DNA of 54,025 nt from Spirochaetales bacterium (GCA_016935735.1 JAFGQK010000384.1:1-54025), one strand, 5' to 3'. Shown: positions 17,992 to 26,303, counted from the stretch's first letter. Numbers and translations: made by a program. The notes: generated from the sequence alone by a model not told the origin.

Positions 17992-19022
17992 TGGATGTAA
18001 TGAAAAAGAGTTTTGCCAGTGATAATAATTCCGGTGTCCACCCGGTGATTATGGAAGCTATCCGGCAGGTTAATCATGGATATGTAATCGGTTACGGAGA
18101 TGATCCTTTTACAGAAACAGCACTGGCGAAATGCAGGAAACATTTTGGACCGGAATCCGAGACCTTTTTTGTGTTTACCGGGACTGCTGCAAATGTACTT
18201 GGAATCAGTGCGGTGACCCGGCCATACCATGCAGTACTCTGCGCAGAATCCGCACATCTGCATGTCCATGAATGCGGGGGAGTGGAAAAATATGCAGGCT
18301 GTAAGGTAATCTCTGTTCCATCGGAAAACGGGAAAATTTATGTGGAACAGGTTGAAGCACATTTGGCCGGAAGGGGTGATGAACACTCTATCCAGCTGAA
18401 AGTGGTTGCAATCTCCCAGCCAACGGAATATGGTGCCGTGTATTCTATAGAGGAAATAAAAGCCCTCTCATCATACGCACACAGCCATGATTTATACCTT
18501 CACATGGATGGAGCCCGGCTAGCAAATGCAGCGGTAAATCTGGATAAAAGTCTTCATCAACTTACCGGCGATGCCGGTGTGGATATTCTTTCATTCGGAG
18601 GAACAAAAAACGGGATGATGTGCGGCGAAGCAGTGGTTTTCCTGAATCCGTGGCTGGCCAAGGATTTCAAGTATATCCGCAAACAGGGGATGCAACTCGG
18701 TTCAAAGATGCGGTTTATTGCGGCCCAGTTTAATGCATACCTTTCCGGAAACCTCTGGTATGAGAATGCCCGGCATGCAAACAATATGGCACAGTACCTT
18801 GCAAGCCGGGTAAAGAACCTTGCAGGAATCACCATTCCACATCCGGTGGAATCAAATGCCATATTCCCTGTCCTGCCCGGGGAAGCGATACCACTTATTC
18901 AAAAGGAGTTTTTCTTTTATATCTGGAACGAAATGATACATCAGGTTCGCTGGGTGACATCATTTGATATTCATAAAGAGGATGTGGATGAGTTTGTCCG
19001 GGTAATAGAGAAATATATTTAA
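17991..19022 (+). CDS. ltaE: Low-specificity L-threonine aldolase
   Basis: A 343-residue PLP-dependent fold-type I enzyme that cleaves L-threonine or allo-threonine to glycine and acetaldehyde. Family landmarks are SFASDNNSGVHPVIMEAI at the N-terminus, the PLP-stacking ESAHLHVHECGG segment, YLHMDGARLANA (cofactor Asp173) and the Schiff-base Lys206 in DILSFGGTKNGMMCGEAVVF. Length is as expected. The GTG start shares a base with the upstream TAG; GGGA lies seven bases before it. The gene could feed glycine or serine pools, fitting the nearby serine acetyltransferase only loosely. Confidence 0.9.
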   Translation: MDVMKKSFASDNNSGVHPVIMEAIRQVNHGYVIGYGDDPFTETALAKCRKHFGPESETFFVFTGTAANVLGISAVTRPYHAVLCAESAHLHVHECGGVEKYAGCKVISVPSENGKIYVEQVEAHLAGRGDEHSIQLKVVAISQPTEYGAVYSIEEIKALSSYAHSHDLYLHMDGARLANAAVNLDKSLHQLTGDAGVDILSFGGTKNGMMCGEAVVFLNPWLAKDFKYIRKQGMQLGSKMRFIAAQFNAYLSGNLWYENARHANNMAQYLASRVKNLAGITIPHPVESNAIFPVLPGEAIPLIQKEFFFYIWNEMIHQVRWVTSFDIHKEDVDEFVRVIEKYI

Positions 19023-19029
19023 ACTTTCA

Positions 19030-19308
19030 TTATTTTTCCCGGGGCGGGAAATCATAATTCCTTTCAAAAAGCTCGACAAGTTGTTTACACATTCCCGCTT
19101 CATTTTCGCCCGATACCTGGATAACAACAGAGTCTCCCCTAAATAAACCCAGGAGAATGATATCCATGATTGAAGTAAGCTGTATTTTCATTTTCCCGGC
19201 CTTGAGAACAATTTCTCCTGTATAATTTTCACAGGCCTTATAAATAACCCCGGAAGGCCGGCAATGAATTCCCTGTGTATTAGTAATCGTTGCTGTCATT
19301 TCAACCAT
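19030..19308 (-). CDS. HPr-family phosphocarrier protein
   Basis: A 92-residue HPr-like protein. Starting at the ATG 19308 puts the phosphoacceptor histidine of NTQGIHCRPSG at position 15 and the serine of KIQLTSIMDI at position 46, exactly the textbook HPr numbering. This supports the start over the TTG at 19353, which also lies upstream of the predicted transcription start. His15 accepts phosphate from PEP-dependent enzyme I; Ser46 is the HPrK site. Cys16 replaces the usual Ala. No ptsI, EII or hprK gene is near, so it may be regulatory. No good ribosome site is seen. Confidence 0.87.
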   Translation of the reverse strand: MVEMTATITNTQGIHCRPSGVIYKACENYTGEIVLKAGKMKIQLTSIMDIILLGLFRGDSVVIQVSGENEAGMCKQLVELFERNYDFPPREK

Positions 19309-19344
19309 TTTGTTGTTTTTTTGCCAATTATCTACTGTCGGCAA

Positions 19345-19373
19345 AATATACAAATTCCATGTAAAAAATTCAA
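19345..19373 (-). promoter_or_regulatory. Promoter of the HPr-like gene
   Basis: Minus strand TTGAAT (19368-19373), 17-bp spacer, TATATT (19345-19350). The start site near 19338 leaves a leader of about 30 bases. Confidence 0.65.
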
Positions 19374-19461
19374 CTGTTACTTTTCTTTTATTTTTTCGTA
19401 TATAATAAAAATAATATAAAAGGCTCTGGTCAGGCCAGGACTATGTAAAGGGAGAAGATAC

Positions 19462-20028
19462 ATGAAGATTATTACATTTCCGGGTAAAAAACCCGGGATG
19501 AACAGGGAGCAATTTGCAGAAGTGTATGACAACTATGCATCACGAATCTACCAGTTTATCTATTATAAAACCTACCATAAGGAAACAGCAGAGGACATTA
19601 CCAGTCAAACATTTCTCCGTGCATTTGAAAACCTTGATCACTTTGATCCTGAAAAAGGGAGTATTAGTGCATGGATTTATCAGATTGCACGGAACCTTGT
19701 GGTGGATCATTACCGTGCAAAGAAAAAGACCGTTGATATAGATGATGTGTGGGACCTCGCCGGTGAGCAGAATGTTGAACTCGATGTCCAGAACAAGGAA
19801 CAACTGGAAGAACTCCGGGAAGTATTAAAAAAACTCCCGGTTGAACAACGGGACATCCTCATATTAAGAATCTGGCAGGAGCTTTCGTACAAGGAAATAG
19901 CACAGATCATAGGAAAAACCGAAGGGGCCTGTAAAATGATGTTTTCCAGGGTGATCGCTACACTCAGGAAAAACCTTTCTGTTGCCGCACTTCTCTTATT
20001 CTTCCTGTTCAAATTTATATGGAGGTGA
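19462..20028 (+). CDS. ECF-type sigma-70 family RNA polymerase sigma factor
   Basis: A 188-residue sigma factor with only regions 2 and 4. Region 2 contains YDNYASRIYQFIYYKTYH, AEDITSQTFLRAFENL and SISAWIYQIARNLVVDHYRA. Region 4 holds KLPVEQRDILILRIWQ and the helix-turn-helix LSYKEIAQIIGKTEGACKMM. An odd feature is the hydrophobic tail SVAALLLFFLFKFIWR, which could touch the membrane. GGGAGA precedes the ATG and a TATAAT lies at 19401-19406 without a clear -35. Its stop is four bases from the ATG of the VWA membrane protein, whose ribosome site lies in this gene's last codons, so the two are coupled. Confidence 0.9.
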   Translation: MKIITFPGKKPGMNREQFAEVYDNYASRIYQFIYYKTYHKETAEDITSQTFLRAFENLDHFDPEKGSISAWIYQIARNLVVDHYRAKKKTVDIDDVWDLAGEQNVELDVQNKEQLEELREVLKKLPVEQRDILILRIWQELSYKEIAQIIGKTEGACKMMFSRVIATLRKNLSVAALLLFFLFKFIWR

Positions 20029-20032
20029 TGAA

Positions 20033-22183
20033 ATGGGTAAAATAGTACAGGAGATCTTAACTGATCTTTATGAAATTGATCCCGGGCTTAAAGAAAAGGA
20101 GGAAGAATTGAAAAAGATAATAGAAAAGCTTCTTTCCTCGAAACCGGAAGTGAAGATGGATAAACATTTTAAAGAGGAACTTAAACAGAGAATTCTTAAA
20201 AAAATAGAGGAAAGGAACCCCGGGGTGATTCCATGGATTTTCAAAAATAAACTGAAAATCGCTCTTGCCGCTGCGGCCGGGATATTCAGTGTGGTTATGG
20301 TATTCAGTGTTTTTCTCCCGATTATCGTCTCTCTTGATAAAAACGAATCCAAATCTTTATCTCATTCACCTGTTTATACGGGAGATAAAGAAATACCCGT
20401 AAAGGATAAAGATGAAACTGCCACAGAAAAGATGAAAGAAGAGGATTCCGAACCACCTCCCCCGACAGGTCTGATAGATAAAACAAAGGGGAAGAAAGAT
20501 ATTGTCACGGATAATAAAAAGAGTAAAAGTACCGGACAGGATGAATCGGATGTTGAACCGGAAACCGTAACAGAGAGGGGGAGAATGGAAGATGAATACA
20601 TTGAACCGGAAGAAATCGTTTTATCCGATCTTGTGTGTGAATATGATGCTGTTGGCGGGGGCGAAGACAGGATAAGTGTGCGTGAAGATAAACAGGTAAT
20701 GGAAAGCCGGGATCAGAGAAAATCGGATGAAAAGAACCTGACTGGTGATGATGATTGGAATACCGAAGAATATGACAGGATCTATGAAAACGGGTTTTGC
20801 AAAGCGACAGACTACCCCGAATCCACCTTTTCAATTGATGTTGACACTGCTTCCTATGCAAATGTAAGGCGGTTTCTGAACAATAACCAGCTCCCGTACA
20901 AGGATGCCGTCCGTATAGAAGAGCTTATCAATTATTTTCACTATGATTATCCCGGACCTCCGGGAGAGCATCCATTTGCCTTTTATACGGAAAGTTCAGA
21001 ATGCCCATGGAACCCGGACAACAGGCTTATCCATATCGGGATCCAGGGGAAAATCATCCCGGCTGAACAGCTTCCCCCGAGTAATTTAGTTTTTCTTCTT
21101 GACGTGTCCGGTTCGATGAATGATTCCAACAAACTCCCCCTGCTTAAATGTGCGTTTTCCTTGCTGGTCGATCAACTCAGGGAACAGGACAGGGTTGCGA
21201 TCGTTGTGTATGCCGGGGCCGCAGGACTTGTCCTTTCTCCCACACCAGGGGATGAAAAAGCCGTGATTAAAAACGCGCTCGAGCAGCTTTCCGCAGGCGG
21301 ATCCACCGCAGGCGGGGAAGGCATCCGGCTGGCATATAAGACGGCAAAACAATATTACAATGAAAAAGGGAACAACCGCGTCATTCTCGCGACAGACGGT
21401 GACTTCAATATCGGTGTATCGAGTGATGCGGAACTTGTCCGCCTTATAGAGGGAAAACGTGACCAGGGTATTTTTCTTACAATCCTGGGATTCGGCATGG
21501 GTAATTACAAGGATTCGAAAATGGAAAAGCTTGCAGACAAAGGGAACGGCAATTATGCATATATCGATACAATAAAGGAAGCAAACAAGGTACTGGTCAC
21601 CGAATTGGGAAGCACCCTTGTTGCAATTGCAAAAGACGTGAAGATACAAATAGAGTTTAACCCGGTGTTTGTTGACTCCTACCGTCTTATCGGGTATGAA
21701 AACAGGGTCCTTGCAAAAGAGGATTTTGATGATGATACAAAAGACGCCGGCGAACTCGGCGCGGGTCATACGGTTACCGCACTTTACGAGGTTGTTCCGG
21801 CAGAAGGGGCAGCGGGAAAAAATACTGATTCAGAGAAACTCAAATACCAGGAAACCAGTATAAAGCAGGATGCATATACCAGTTTTGAACTCTTAACTTT
21901 GAAGTTTCGTTATAAAAAACCGAAAGGGGATACAAGCATTCTTATAGAGGTTCCTGTTATTGATGAGCAGATACCTCTTCCCTCATCTTCCGATAACTTC
22001 CGGTTTTCTGCTGCCGTGGCTGAATGGGGTCTTCTTTTAAGGGATTCAAAGTACAAAGGAAAGGCTTCATATGACCAGGTTTTAGACCTGGCGCAGGGGG
22101 CAAAAGGATTGGACAGCGAAGGGTACAGGGCGGATTTTATCCAGCTTGTACAAAAGAGTAAAATAATCGCAGGAGTGGAGTAG
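20033..22183 (+). CDS. YfbK-like VWA membrane protein, candidate sigma-factor partner
   Basis: A 716-residue single-pass protein. Residues 1-72 are cytoplasmic and helical (KEKEEELKKIIEKLL). One transmembrane helix spans about 74-101. A long acidic, low-complexity linker follows to about 245. The outer part has the YfbK N-terminal domain (STFSIDVDTASYANVRRFL), a VWA domain with MIDAS residues in VFLLDVSGSMNDS (Asp357, Ser359, Ser361), and a DUF3520-like C-terminus. ECF genes often pair with a membrane anti-sigma; here the cytoplasmic segment is in the right position but has no zinc-finger Cys/His motif. Start 20033 follows GGAGGTGATG. The anti-sigma role is inference. Confidence 0.82.
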   Translation: MGKIVQEILTDLYEIDPGLKEKEEELKKIIEKLLSSKPEVKMDKHFKEELKQRILKKIEERNPGVIPWIFKNKLKIALAAAAGIFSVVMVFSVFLPIIVSLDKNESKSLSHSPVYTGDKEIPVKDKDETATEKMKEEDSEPPPPTGLIDKTKGKKDIVTDNKKSKSTGQDESDVEPETVTERGRMEDEYIEPEEIVLSDLVCEYDAVGGGEDRISVREDKQVMESRDQRKSDEKNLTGDDDWNTEEYDRIYENGFCKATDYPESTFSIDVDTASYANVRRFLNNNQLPYKDAVRIEELINYFHYDYPGPPGEHPFAFYTESSECPWNPDNRLIHIGIQGKIIPAEQLPPSNLVFLLDVSGSMNDSNKLPLLKCAFSLLVDQLREQDRVAIVVYAGAAGLVLSPTPGDEKAVIKNALEQLSAGGSTAGGEGIRLAYKTAKQYYNEKGNNRVILATDGDFNIGVSSDAELVRLIEGKRDQGIFLTILGFGMGNYKDSKMEKLADKGNGNYAYIDTIKEANKVLVTELGSTLVAIAKDVKIQIEFNPVFVDSYRLIGYENRVLAKEDFDDDTKDAGELGAGHTVTALYEVVPAEGAAGKNTDSEKLKYQETSIKQDAYTSFELLTLKFRYKKPKGDTSILIEVPVIDEQIPLPSSSDNFRFSAAVAEWGLLLRDSKYKGKASYDQVLDLAQGAKGLDSEGYRADFIQLVQKSKIIAGVE

Positions 22184-22215
22184 AGTGCTTCTCAATTAAA
22201 GAGTGGACCGGTAAA

Positions 22216-22262
22216 GGGCAGTGTGTAAGGAGACTTTTTCTCATATACACTGCCCTGAAGGT
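22216..22262 (+). terminator. Terminator after the sigma/VWA operon
   Basis: GGGCAGTGT (22216-22224) pairs with ACACTGCCC (22247-22255), extended by three more pairs including one G-U. GTGTTTTATTT follows. It ends the operon 33 bases after its stop codon. Confidence 0.65.
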
Positions 22263-22412
22263 GTTTTATTTATACGACAATTGGATGTTACCTTTTTAAT
22301 TATATTACAAGTGGTTCTTGCAAAAATACCATCTTTACTGTAAGGACCAACCTATACAAAAGCGGAGTATTTCTAATTCCTTTTAATATAATAAAAACAC
22401 TCCAAAGCCAAA

Positions 22413-22461
22413 AGCCAATTGCATGAAATCTACAACTATTATTGGATTCCTGCAATTGGCT
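22413..22461. repeat. 11-bp inverted repeat upstream of the HD-GYP gene
   Basis: AGCCAATTGCA (22413-22423) and TGCAATTGGCT (22451-22461) are perfect complements around 27 bases. The right arm ends 29 bases before the -35 of the HD-GYP promoter, so it could be an activator or repressor site. The rest of the 343-bp gap 22184-22526 holds a terminator and this promoter; I see no gene. Confidence 0.5.
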
Positions 22462-22490
22462 AATAAAAGCTGTAATTTCTTTAGCCTGTC

Positions 22491-22519
22491 TTGCAGAATA
22501 AATACAAAAATACTATGAT
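22491..22519 (+). promoter_or_regulatory. Promoter of the HD-GYP gene, start site on the ATG
   Basis: TTGCAG (22491-22496), 17-bp spacer, TATGAT (22514-22519). Seven bases later comes the ATG (22527). There is no Shine-Dalgarno sequence, so translation should be leaderless. Confidence 0.65.
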
Positions 22520-22526
22520 TTAACCT

Positions 22527-24500
22527 ATGGCGGAAAACAAATCATACCAGGCAGAGAACAAGGAACTTCTCTTCGCTTTCCGGTTTTTATCAGAGGCCAT
22601 CGACGCGCGCGACCCGGATACCCTGGGACATATGAACCGGGTTGCCAGGTATTGCATGAAAATCCTGGACCAGTTGCCGGAAAAAGACGACAGTGAGACC
22701 AGGGAAAAGCTGTTAGTTGCGGCATTCCTTCATGATGTTGGTAACCTGAAAATACCGGAATACATTCTGAAGAAACCGGGCAATCTGAGTACCCTGGAGA
22801 GAATGGAGGTGGAACTGCACCCTGTTTACAGTCTCACCATCCTGGGTCAGGGCACCCTGGCAGAATATGCCGGGCCGGTTATCCGCGCGCACCATGAAAG
22901 GCTTGACGGTTCCGGTTATCCAGATGGATTACGGGGGGATGCCATCCCTTTCTGTTCAAGAATAATTCATATTGCAGATATGTTCGATGCCTGTACCTCC
23001 CCCAGGATTTACCGGCCGGGGAAAAAAATTTTTTCAGACCGTCAAGCAATCAAATTTCTCATGGATTCGGCACAGAAGGGAAAGACGGATAAGGATATCG
23101 TCCATGCATTTATTAAAGCGTATAACAACTGTGATATCATAATGGCAAGGGCAGCGTTTTATTCAGGGGTAAAGAATCCCCTCCTTCACCGTGTATTGGG
23201 AGAAAAGGATTCACCTTTTACCCATGCGCTGGATCATCTTTCCAGTGCACTTAAACTGGTGGAGAAAATGGAAGAAGCTTCCGAGTTAAGGAGCCCGGAT
23301 TTCTGGTACCAGCGGGAATATAAAATCCTTATCAGGATTGCAACGATCTGCAACCTCATGGGAAAACCGCATAAAGCCCTTTCCTTTTGCGAGAAGGCCG
23401 AGCAATGTGCACCTGATGATGAGTATGTGGATCATATTTCCCTTCAAAAGGCCCTGGCATATCATATAGCCGGTAAACGAACAAAAGCCCTGGAAATAGG
23501 AACTATCTTAAAAGACAAGAAGAAACCGGACTGGTTCAAGGCGACTATCTATCACCTGCTTGCACAAAACTCGCTGGTAACCGGGCACTTTAAGGATGCA
23601 GAGAATTATGAAATGAAAGCGTTGAAATGTGTGGCCAGGATGAAGGAAATAGTGTTAAAAGACAGTTCAGTGAGTCCCCTGGGCGTTCTTTTACGGTGGT
23701 GGAACCCGGATAGAATAAACTGGCTCGAAGGTTTAGTCAAGCTTACCTGTACAAGACGGCACTGTTATATGGGATATGAATTTACCGTGGAACTGGCAGA
23801 AGTGACGGCACATCAATTTGAGTTGACCGGGAATATAATGCAGCGTTCCCAGGCGCGTTTCGAACTGGCCAGGTTTTTATCCAATTCCGGGGATTTTGAT
23901 AAAGGAATCGCCATTTTTTACCATGAATATCAGTTTGCCGAATTAATAGGGGACACAAAACTTGCAATGAAAAGGGCGGTATGGTATGCAGAAACATACA
24001 TGCGTAAAGGGATATGCGAAAAGGATGAAAAAATTAAACAGGATAATATGTACAAAGCCGGGAGGATTCTTGATAAATACCTGAAGCTATTCGGGGAACA
24101 AAAACTGAAAAAGGAATTAAAACCATATATCGACGCCGGGGTGGTACTTCAATTGTGGTATGAAAATAAACTCGATCCGTTAAAGACCAGGTTACCCGGA
24201 ATCCTGAAATCAATAAAACAGAGTAATACCATATTCTTTCTGGAAATCTCATTAATCGGCAATTTTATAAGACTTGCCTGTAATAAGGATTCATCGTTTG
24301 ATGAATTTATGGAACTTATTGAAATGGCTGCCGGATATAATATTGCAATCCGTGAGCTGGAAATTTATGCAGAAATGATGAGGCGCTTTTCCCCATGTCC
24401 TTCCTGGTTACTAAAGAAAACGCAGGAACTTGTAAGCAGGATGGGAGGAAATTGCTGGCTGCTCAAGCACCCGGTATACAGGGACAGTATAATGTCCTGA
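22527..24500 (+). CDS. HD-GYP domain protein, probable c-di-GMP phosphodiesterase
   Basis: A 657-residue cytoplasmic protein. Residues about 10-165 are an HD-GYP domain: DARDPDTLGHMNRVARYC, VAAFLHDVGNLKIPEYILKK, VIRAHHERLDGSGYPDGLRG and RIIHIADMFDACTS. The GYP loop and the metal-binding His/Asp are intact, but the usual HDxGK lysine is Asn. The remaining 450 residues are helical, with Ala/Leu-rich pairs typical of tetratricopeptide-like repeats, for example PHKALSFCEKAEQCAPDDEY and FKDAENYEMKALKCVA. It would hydrolyse c-di-GMP or sense it, with the repeat region binding a partner. No receiver domain is present. Confidence 0.82.
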   Translation: MAENKSYQAENKELLFAFRFLSEAIDARDPDTLGHMNRVARYCMKILDQLPEKDDSETREKLLVAAFLHDVGNLKIPEYILKKPGNLSTLERMEVELHPVYSLTILGQGTLAEYAGPVIRAHHERLDGSGYPDGLRGDAIPFCSRIIHIADMFDACTSPRIYRPGKKIFSDRQAIKFLMDSAQKGKTDKDIVHAFIKAYNNCDIIMARAAFYSGVKNPLLHRVLGEKDSPFTHALDHLSSALKLVEKMEEASELRSPDFWYQREYKILIRIATICNLMGKPHKALSFCEKAEQCAPDDEYVDHISLQKALAYHIAGKRTKALEIGTILKDKKKPDWFKATIYHLLAQNSLVTGHFKDAENYEMKALKCVARMKEIVLKDSSVSPLGVLLRWWNPDRINWLEGLVKLTCTRRHCYMGYEFTVELAEVTAHQFELTGNIMQRSQARFELARFLSNSGDFDKGIAIFYHEYQFAELIGDTKLAMKRAVWYAETYMRKGICEKDEKIKQDNMYKAGRILDKYLKLFGEQKLKKELKPYIDAGVVLQLWYENKLDPLKTRLPGILKSIKQSNTIFFLEISLIGNFIRLACNKDSSFDEFMELIEMAAGYNIAIRELEIYAEMMRRFSPCPSWLLKKTQELVSRMGGNCWLLKHPVYRDSIMS

Positions 24501-24569
24501 CTTAACCTCTCTTTTTTTATTTTTAAGGGAAGGATACTTGATTTTTTACTGCCCGGATAACGGGAGAAT

Positions 24570-24611
24570 AAAACCGGCAGAGAGATTCGGAAAACCACTT
24601 CTGCCGGTTTT
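24570..24611. terminator. Bidirectional terminator between HD-GYP and peroxiredoxin genes
   Basis: AAAACCGGCAG (24570-24580) and CTGCCGGTTTT (24601-24611) form an 11-bp stem ending in U-rich sequence on either strand. The flanking genes converge here. Confidence 0.8.
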
Positions 24612-24633
24612 ACAGGATACCGTCTATTATTTA

Positions 24634-25287
24634 CTATTTTAGCGGTTTATGACAGAACCACCAGTCAAAGCATTCAAAGTTTTTATCTTCCAATCTTTCC
24701 TTTGCAGACTTGACATCTTTCGGGGGCGGAACAATTATTCTATCCTTTATTAATTCATTATGTGGCCATCCGGCAGGAACTGCCCCCTGTTTTTCGGATA
24801 TCTGTAATGCTTTTACTGCCCGGACTATTTCATCCATATTCCTGCCGATTTCCTGTGGATAATACATAATAAGCCTGACTTTACCTGCAGGATCGACAAT
24901 AAAGACCGCCCGGACCGTGTTTGTCCCTTTACCCGGGTGGAGCATTCCCAATGTTAAAGCGATTGCATCATTTGCAGCAATAATCGGGTATTCAATTTCC
25001 ACCCCTAATTTTTCTTTTATCCATTCCACCCATTTGATATGTGAGAATACCTGGTCCACCGACATCCCGATAAGCCCGCAATTCAAATTCTTGAATTCTT
25101 CGTACCTCTTTTGAAAAGCGACAAACTCGGTGGTGCATACCGGGGTGAAATCTGCCGGATGACTGAACAGCACAAACCATTTCCCCTTGAAATCGCCGGG
25201 AATATTCATCTGTCCATGAGTTGTTTGAACCTTTAGTTCCGGGAAAGTGTCACCAAGTAATGGCATGTGAAATAATTGTTCTTCCAT
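24634..25287 (-). CDS. Peroxiredoxin, Prx6-type
   Basis: A 217-residue thioredoxin-fold peroxidase that reduces H2O2 and organic peroxides. The peroxidatic Cys51 sits in [17 protein letters not shown]; the Prx6-class signature also includes [20 protein letters not shown] and IYPQE-like [13 protein letters not shown]. The C-terminal extension [14 protein letters not shown] contains Cys206 and Cys212, as in archaeal/anaerobe members that use a C-terminal resolving pair. The upstream promoter carries a TAATAAT/ATTATTA inverted repeat at its start site, consistent with PerR/Fur-type control. The gene follows a TIGR04076 gene, ArsR and CopA on the same strand. Confidence 0.92.
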   Translation of the reverse strand: MEEQLFHMPLLGDTFPELKVQTTHGQMNIPGDFKGKWFVLFSHPADFTPVCTTEFVAFQKRYEEFKNLNCGLIGMSVDQVFSHIKWVEWIKEKLGVEIEYPIIAANDAIALTLGMLHPGKGTNTVRAVFIVDPAGKVRLIMYYPQEIGRNMDEIVRAVKALQISEKQGAVPAGWPHNELIKDRIIVPPPKDVKSAKERLEDKNFECFDWWFCHKPLK

Positions 25288-25332
25288 AATAACTACTCCT
25301 TTTAATAAAATTAAACCTGATCCGGAGAAAAA

Positions 25333-25381
25333 TAATAATCGGAATCATTATTAGTTTATTAAAAATGATGCATATCGTCAA
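25333..25381 (-). promoter_or_regulatory. Peroxiredoxin promoter with PerR/Fur-like inverted repeat
   Basis: Minus strand TTGACG (25376-25381), 17-bp spacer, TAAACT (25353-25358). TAATAAT (25333-25339) and ATTATTA (25347-25353), a perfect 7-bp pair seven bases apart, cover the predicted start site near 25346. The AT-rich form resembles PerR/Fur boxes; the spacing does not match either consensus exactly. Confidence 0.55.
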
Positions 25382-25404
25382 GAGAATATGGGAACAAAGT
25401 ATAA

Positions 25405-25707
25405 TTATTTTTTGTCATAAGGTTTTGTTTTACCTACAGGGCTTCTTGATAATCTGAAGGTAACCACGCCATGGGGGCAAACCCTGTCTATCGAGCCGTC
25501 CTTTTCCCCGGCCATCTTTTCGGTTGCCATCATTATAAAAGCTGCATTGCTTAATGCACAGAATGCATTTGAACACATTCCGGGGGATTCGGGGGTTCTC
25601 CCGTCGATAATGTATTCTTCACCCTTTTGGGTTTGAGCCAGCCCTACACAAATACCGGAACTGGTTTTCACATCGATGACCTTGCATATAATTGAATTCA
25701 CTTTCAT
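25405..25707 (-). CDS. TIGR04076-family small protein
   Basis: A 100-residue protein with the features of family TIGR04076: an N-terminal beta strand (VNSIICKVIDVKTSSGICVG), GEEYIIDGRTPESPGMCSNAF and a final VCPHGVVTFRL. Four or more Cys (IICKV, GICVG, GMCSNAFCALS, RVCPHG) suggest metal or redox chemistry, which fits its place between an ArsR repressor and a peroxiredoxin. The family has no established function. I chose the ATG at 25707 because AAAGGAG lies seven bases upstream; the longer frame starts without one. A 19-bp palindrome, GATGAAT-N5-ATTCATC (25731-25749), lies just upstream. Confidence 0.75.
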   Translation of the reverse strand: MKVNSIICKVIDVKTSSGICVGLAQTQKGEEYIIDGRTPESPGMCSNAFCALSNAAFIMMATEKMAGEKDGSIDRVCPHGVVTFRLSRSPVGKTKPYDKK

Positions 25708-25835
25708 ATTAAATTTCTCCTTTCCAGGACGATGAATCAATCATTCATCTCCTTTCATTGTTCTGTCTTAAAATTCCTGCCAGGGAAAATGCTATAAATC
25801 CGGGCATGATGGTGATGGAACCTGTATCCTTTTAA

Positions 25836-25883
25836 GTATATAAAAATAAACTTATATAAAAATAAACTTATATAAAAAAGAAA
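25836..25883. repeat. Three 16-bp AT-rich direct repeats
   Basis: Copies start at 25836, 25852 and 25868, each like TTATATAAAAATAAAC, with the third diverging at its end. They lie 17 bases past the ArsR stop codon and upstream of the TIGR04076 gene. They may be slippage repeats or a UP-like promoter element. Confidence 0.5.
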
Positions 25884-25899
25884 AAAATTATTCATTAAC

Positions 25900-26247
25900 T
25901 TACATGCACTTTTTATTGTTCCCGTTAAATTTACAGCTGTCTTCCGGTTTTATTGTGCTATTGATTGATTGGAGTACTGTATCAATATTTATTCCATAAG
26001 CACGTAACCGGTCCTTTTTAACACTGTAGTGTACATGAAATCCCCGTCTATTTGCTTCCACCAGGTCGCTGTTCTTTAATATTCTTAAATGCTGGGACAC
26101 TGCCGGCTGGCTTATATCGAGTAACCGGGCGATCATACCAACACATAAATTATTTCCCTTTCCCATGATAAGCTTTATTATGTTGAGCCGCGTAGGATCC
26201 CCCAGGGCTTTGAAAACTTCTGCAATATTCATTACTGCTTTCTCCAA
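25900..26247 (-). CDS. ArsR/SmtB-family metal-responsive repressor
   Basis: A 115-residue winged-helix repressor. Motifs are FKALGDPTRLNIIKLIM, LCVGMIARLLDISQPAVSQHL (recognition helix ISQPAVSQHLRIL) and the beta wing RRGFHVHYSVKK. The Cys of NLCVGM sits where many ArsR members have a metal ligand (ELCVCDL type, here with a single Cys). The Cys-containing tail (EDSCKFNGNNKKCM) could complete a site. It probably represses itself, since its promoter is covered by two palindromes, and possibly copA or the downstream genes. Which metal or oxidant it senses cannot be told from sequence. Confidence 0.87.
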   Translation of the reverse strand: MEKAVMNIAEVFKALGDPTRLNIIKLIMGKGNNLCVGMIARLLDISQPAVSQHLRILKNSDLVEANRRGFHVHYSVKKDRLRAYGINIDTVLQSINSTIKPEDSCKFNGNNKKCM

Positions 26248-26250
26248 TCA

Positions 26251-26303
26251 TATAACTATATAATTATATACTTATAATATAATACAATTTCTGAAATTGT
26301 CAA
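26251..26303 (-). promoter_or_regulatory. arsR promoter with two palindromes
   Basis: Minus strand TTGACA (26298-26303), 16-bp spacer, TATATT (26276-26281). The palindrome ACAATTTC-T-GAAATTGT (26284-26300) fills the spacer. A 26-bp palindrome with only one mismatched pair (26251-26276) covers the start site. Either suits an ArsR-type dimer; the pair suggests autoregulation. Confidence 0.7.

Noticed and set aside
21086-21769. 227-codon minus-strand frame inside the VWA gene
   Set aside because: Shadow of a well-supported VWA domain; no promoter or ribosome site.
22404-22414. A third copy of the AGCCAAAAG operator near the HD-GYP promoter
   Set aside because: Only nine bases match, it is unpaired and not at 21-bp spacing; one such match is expected by chance in 54 kb.
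25836-25883. CRISPR-like array
   Set aside because: The repeats are contiguous, AT-rich and without spacers. They are simple tandem repeats.
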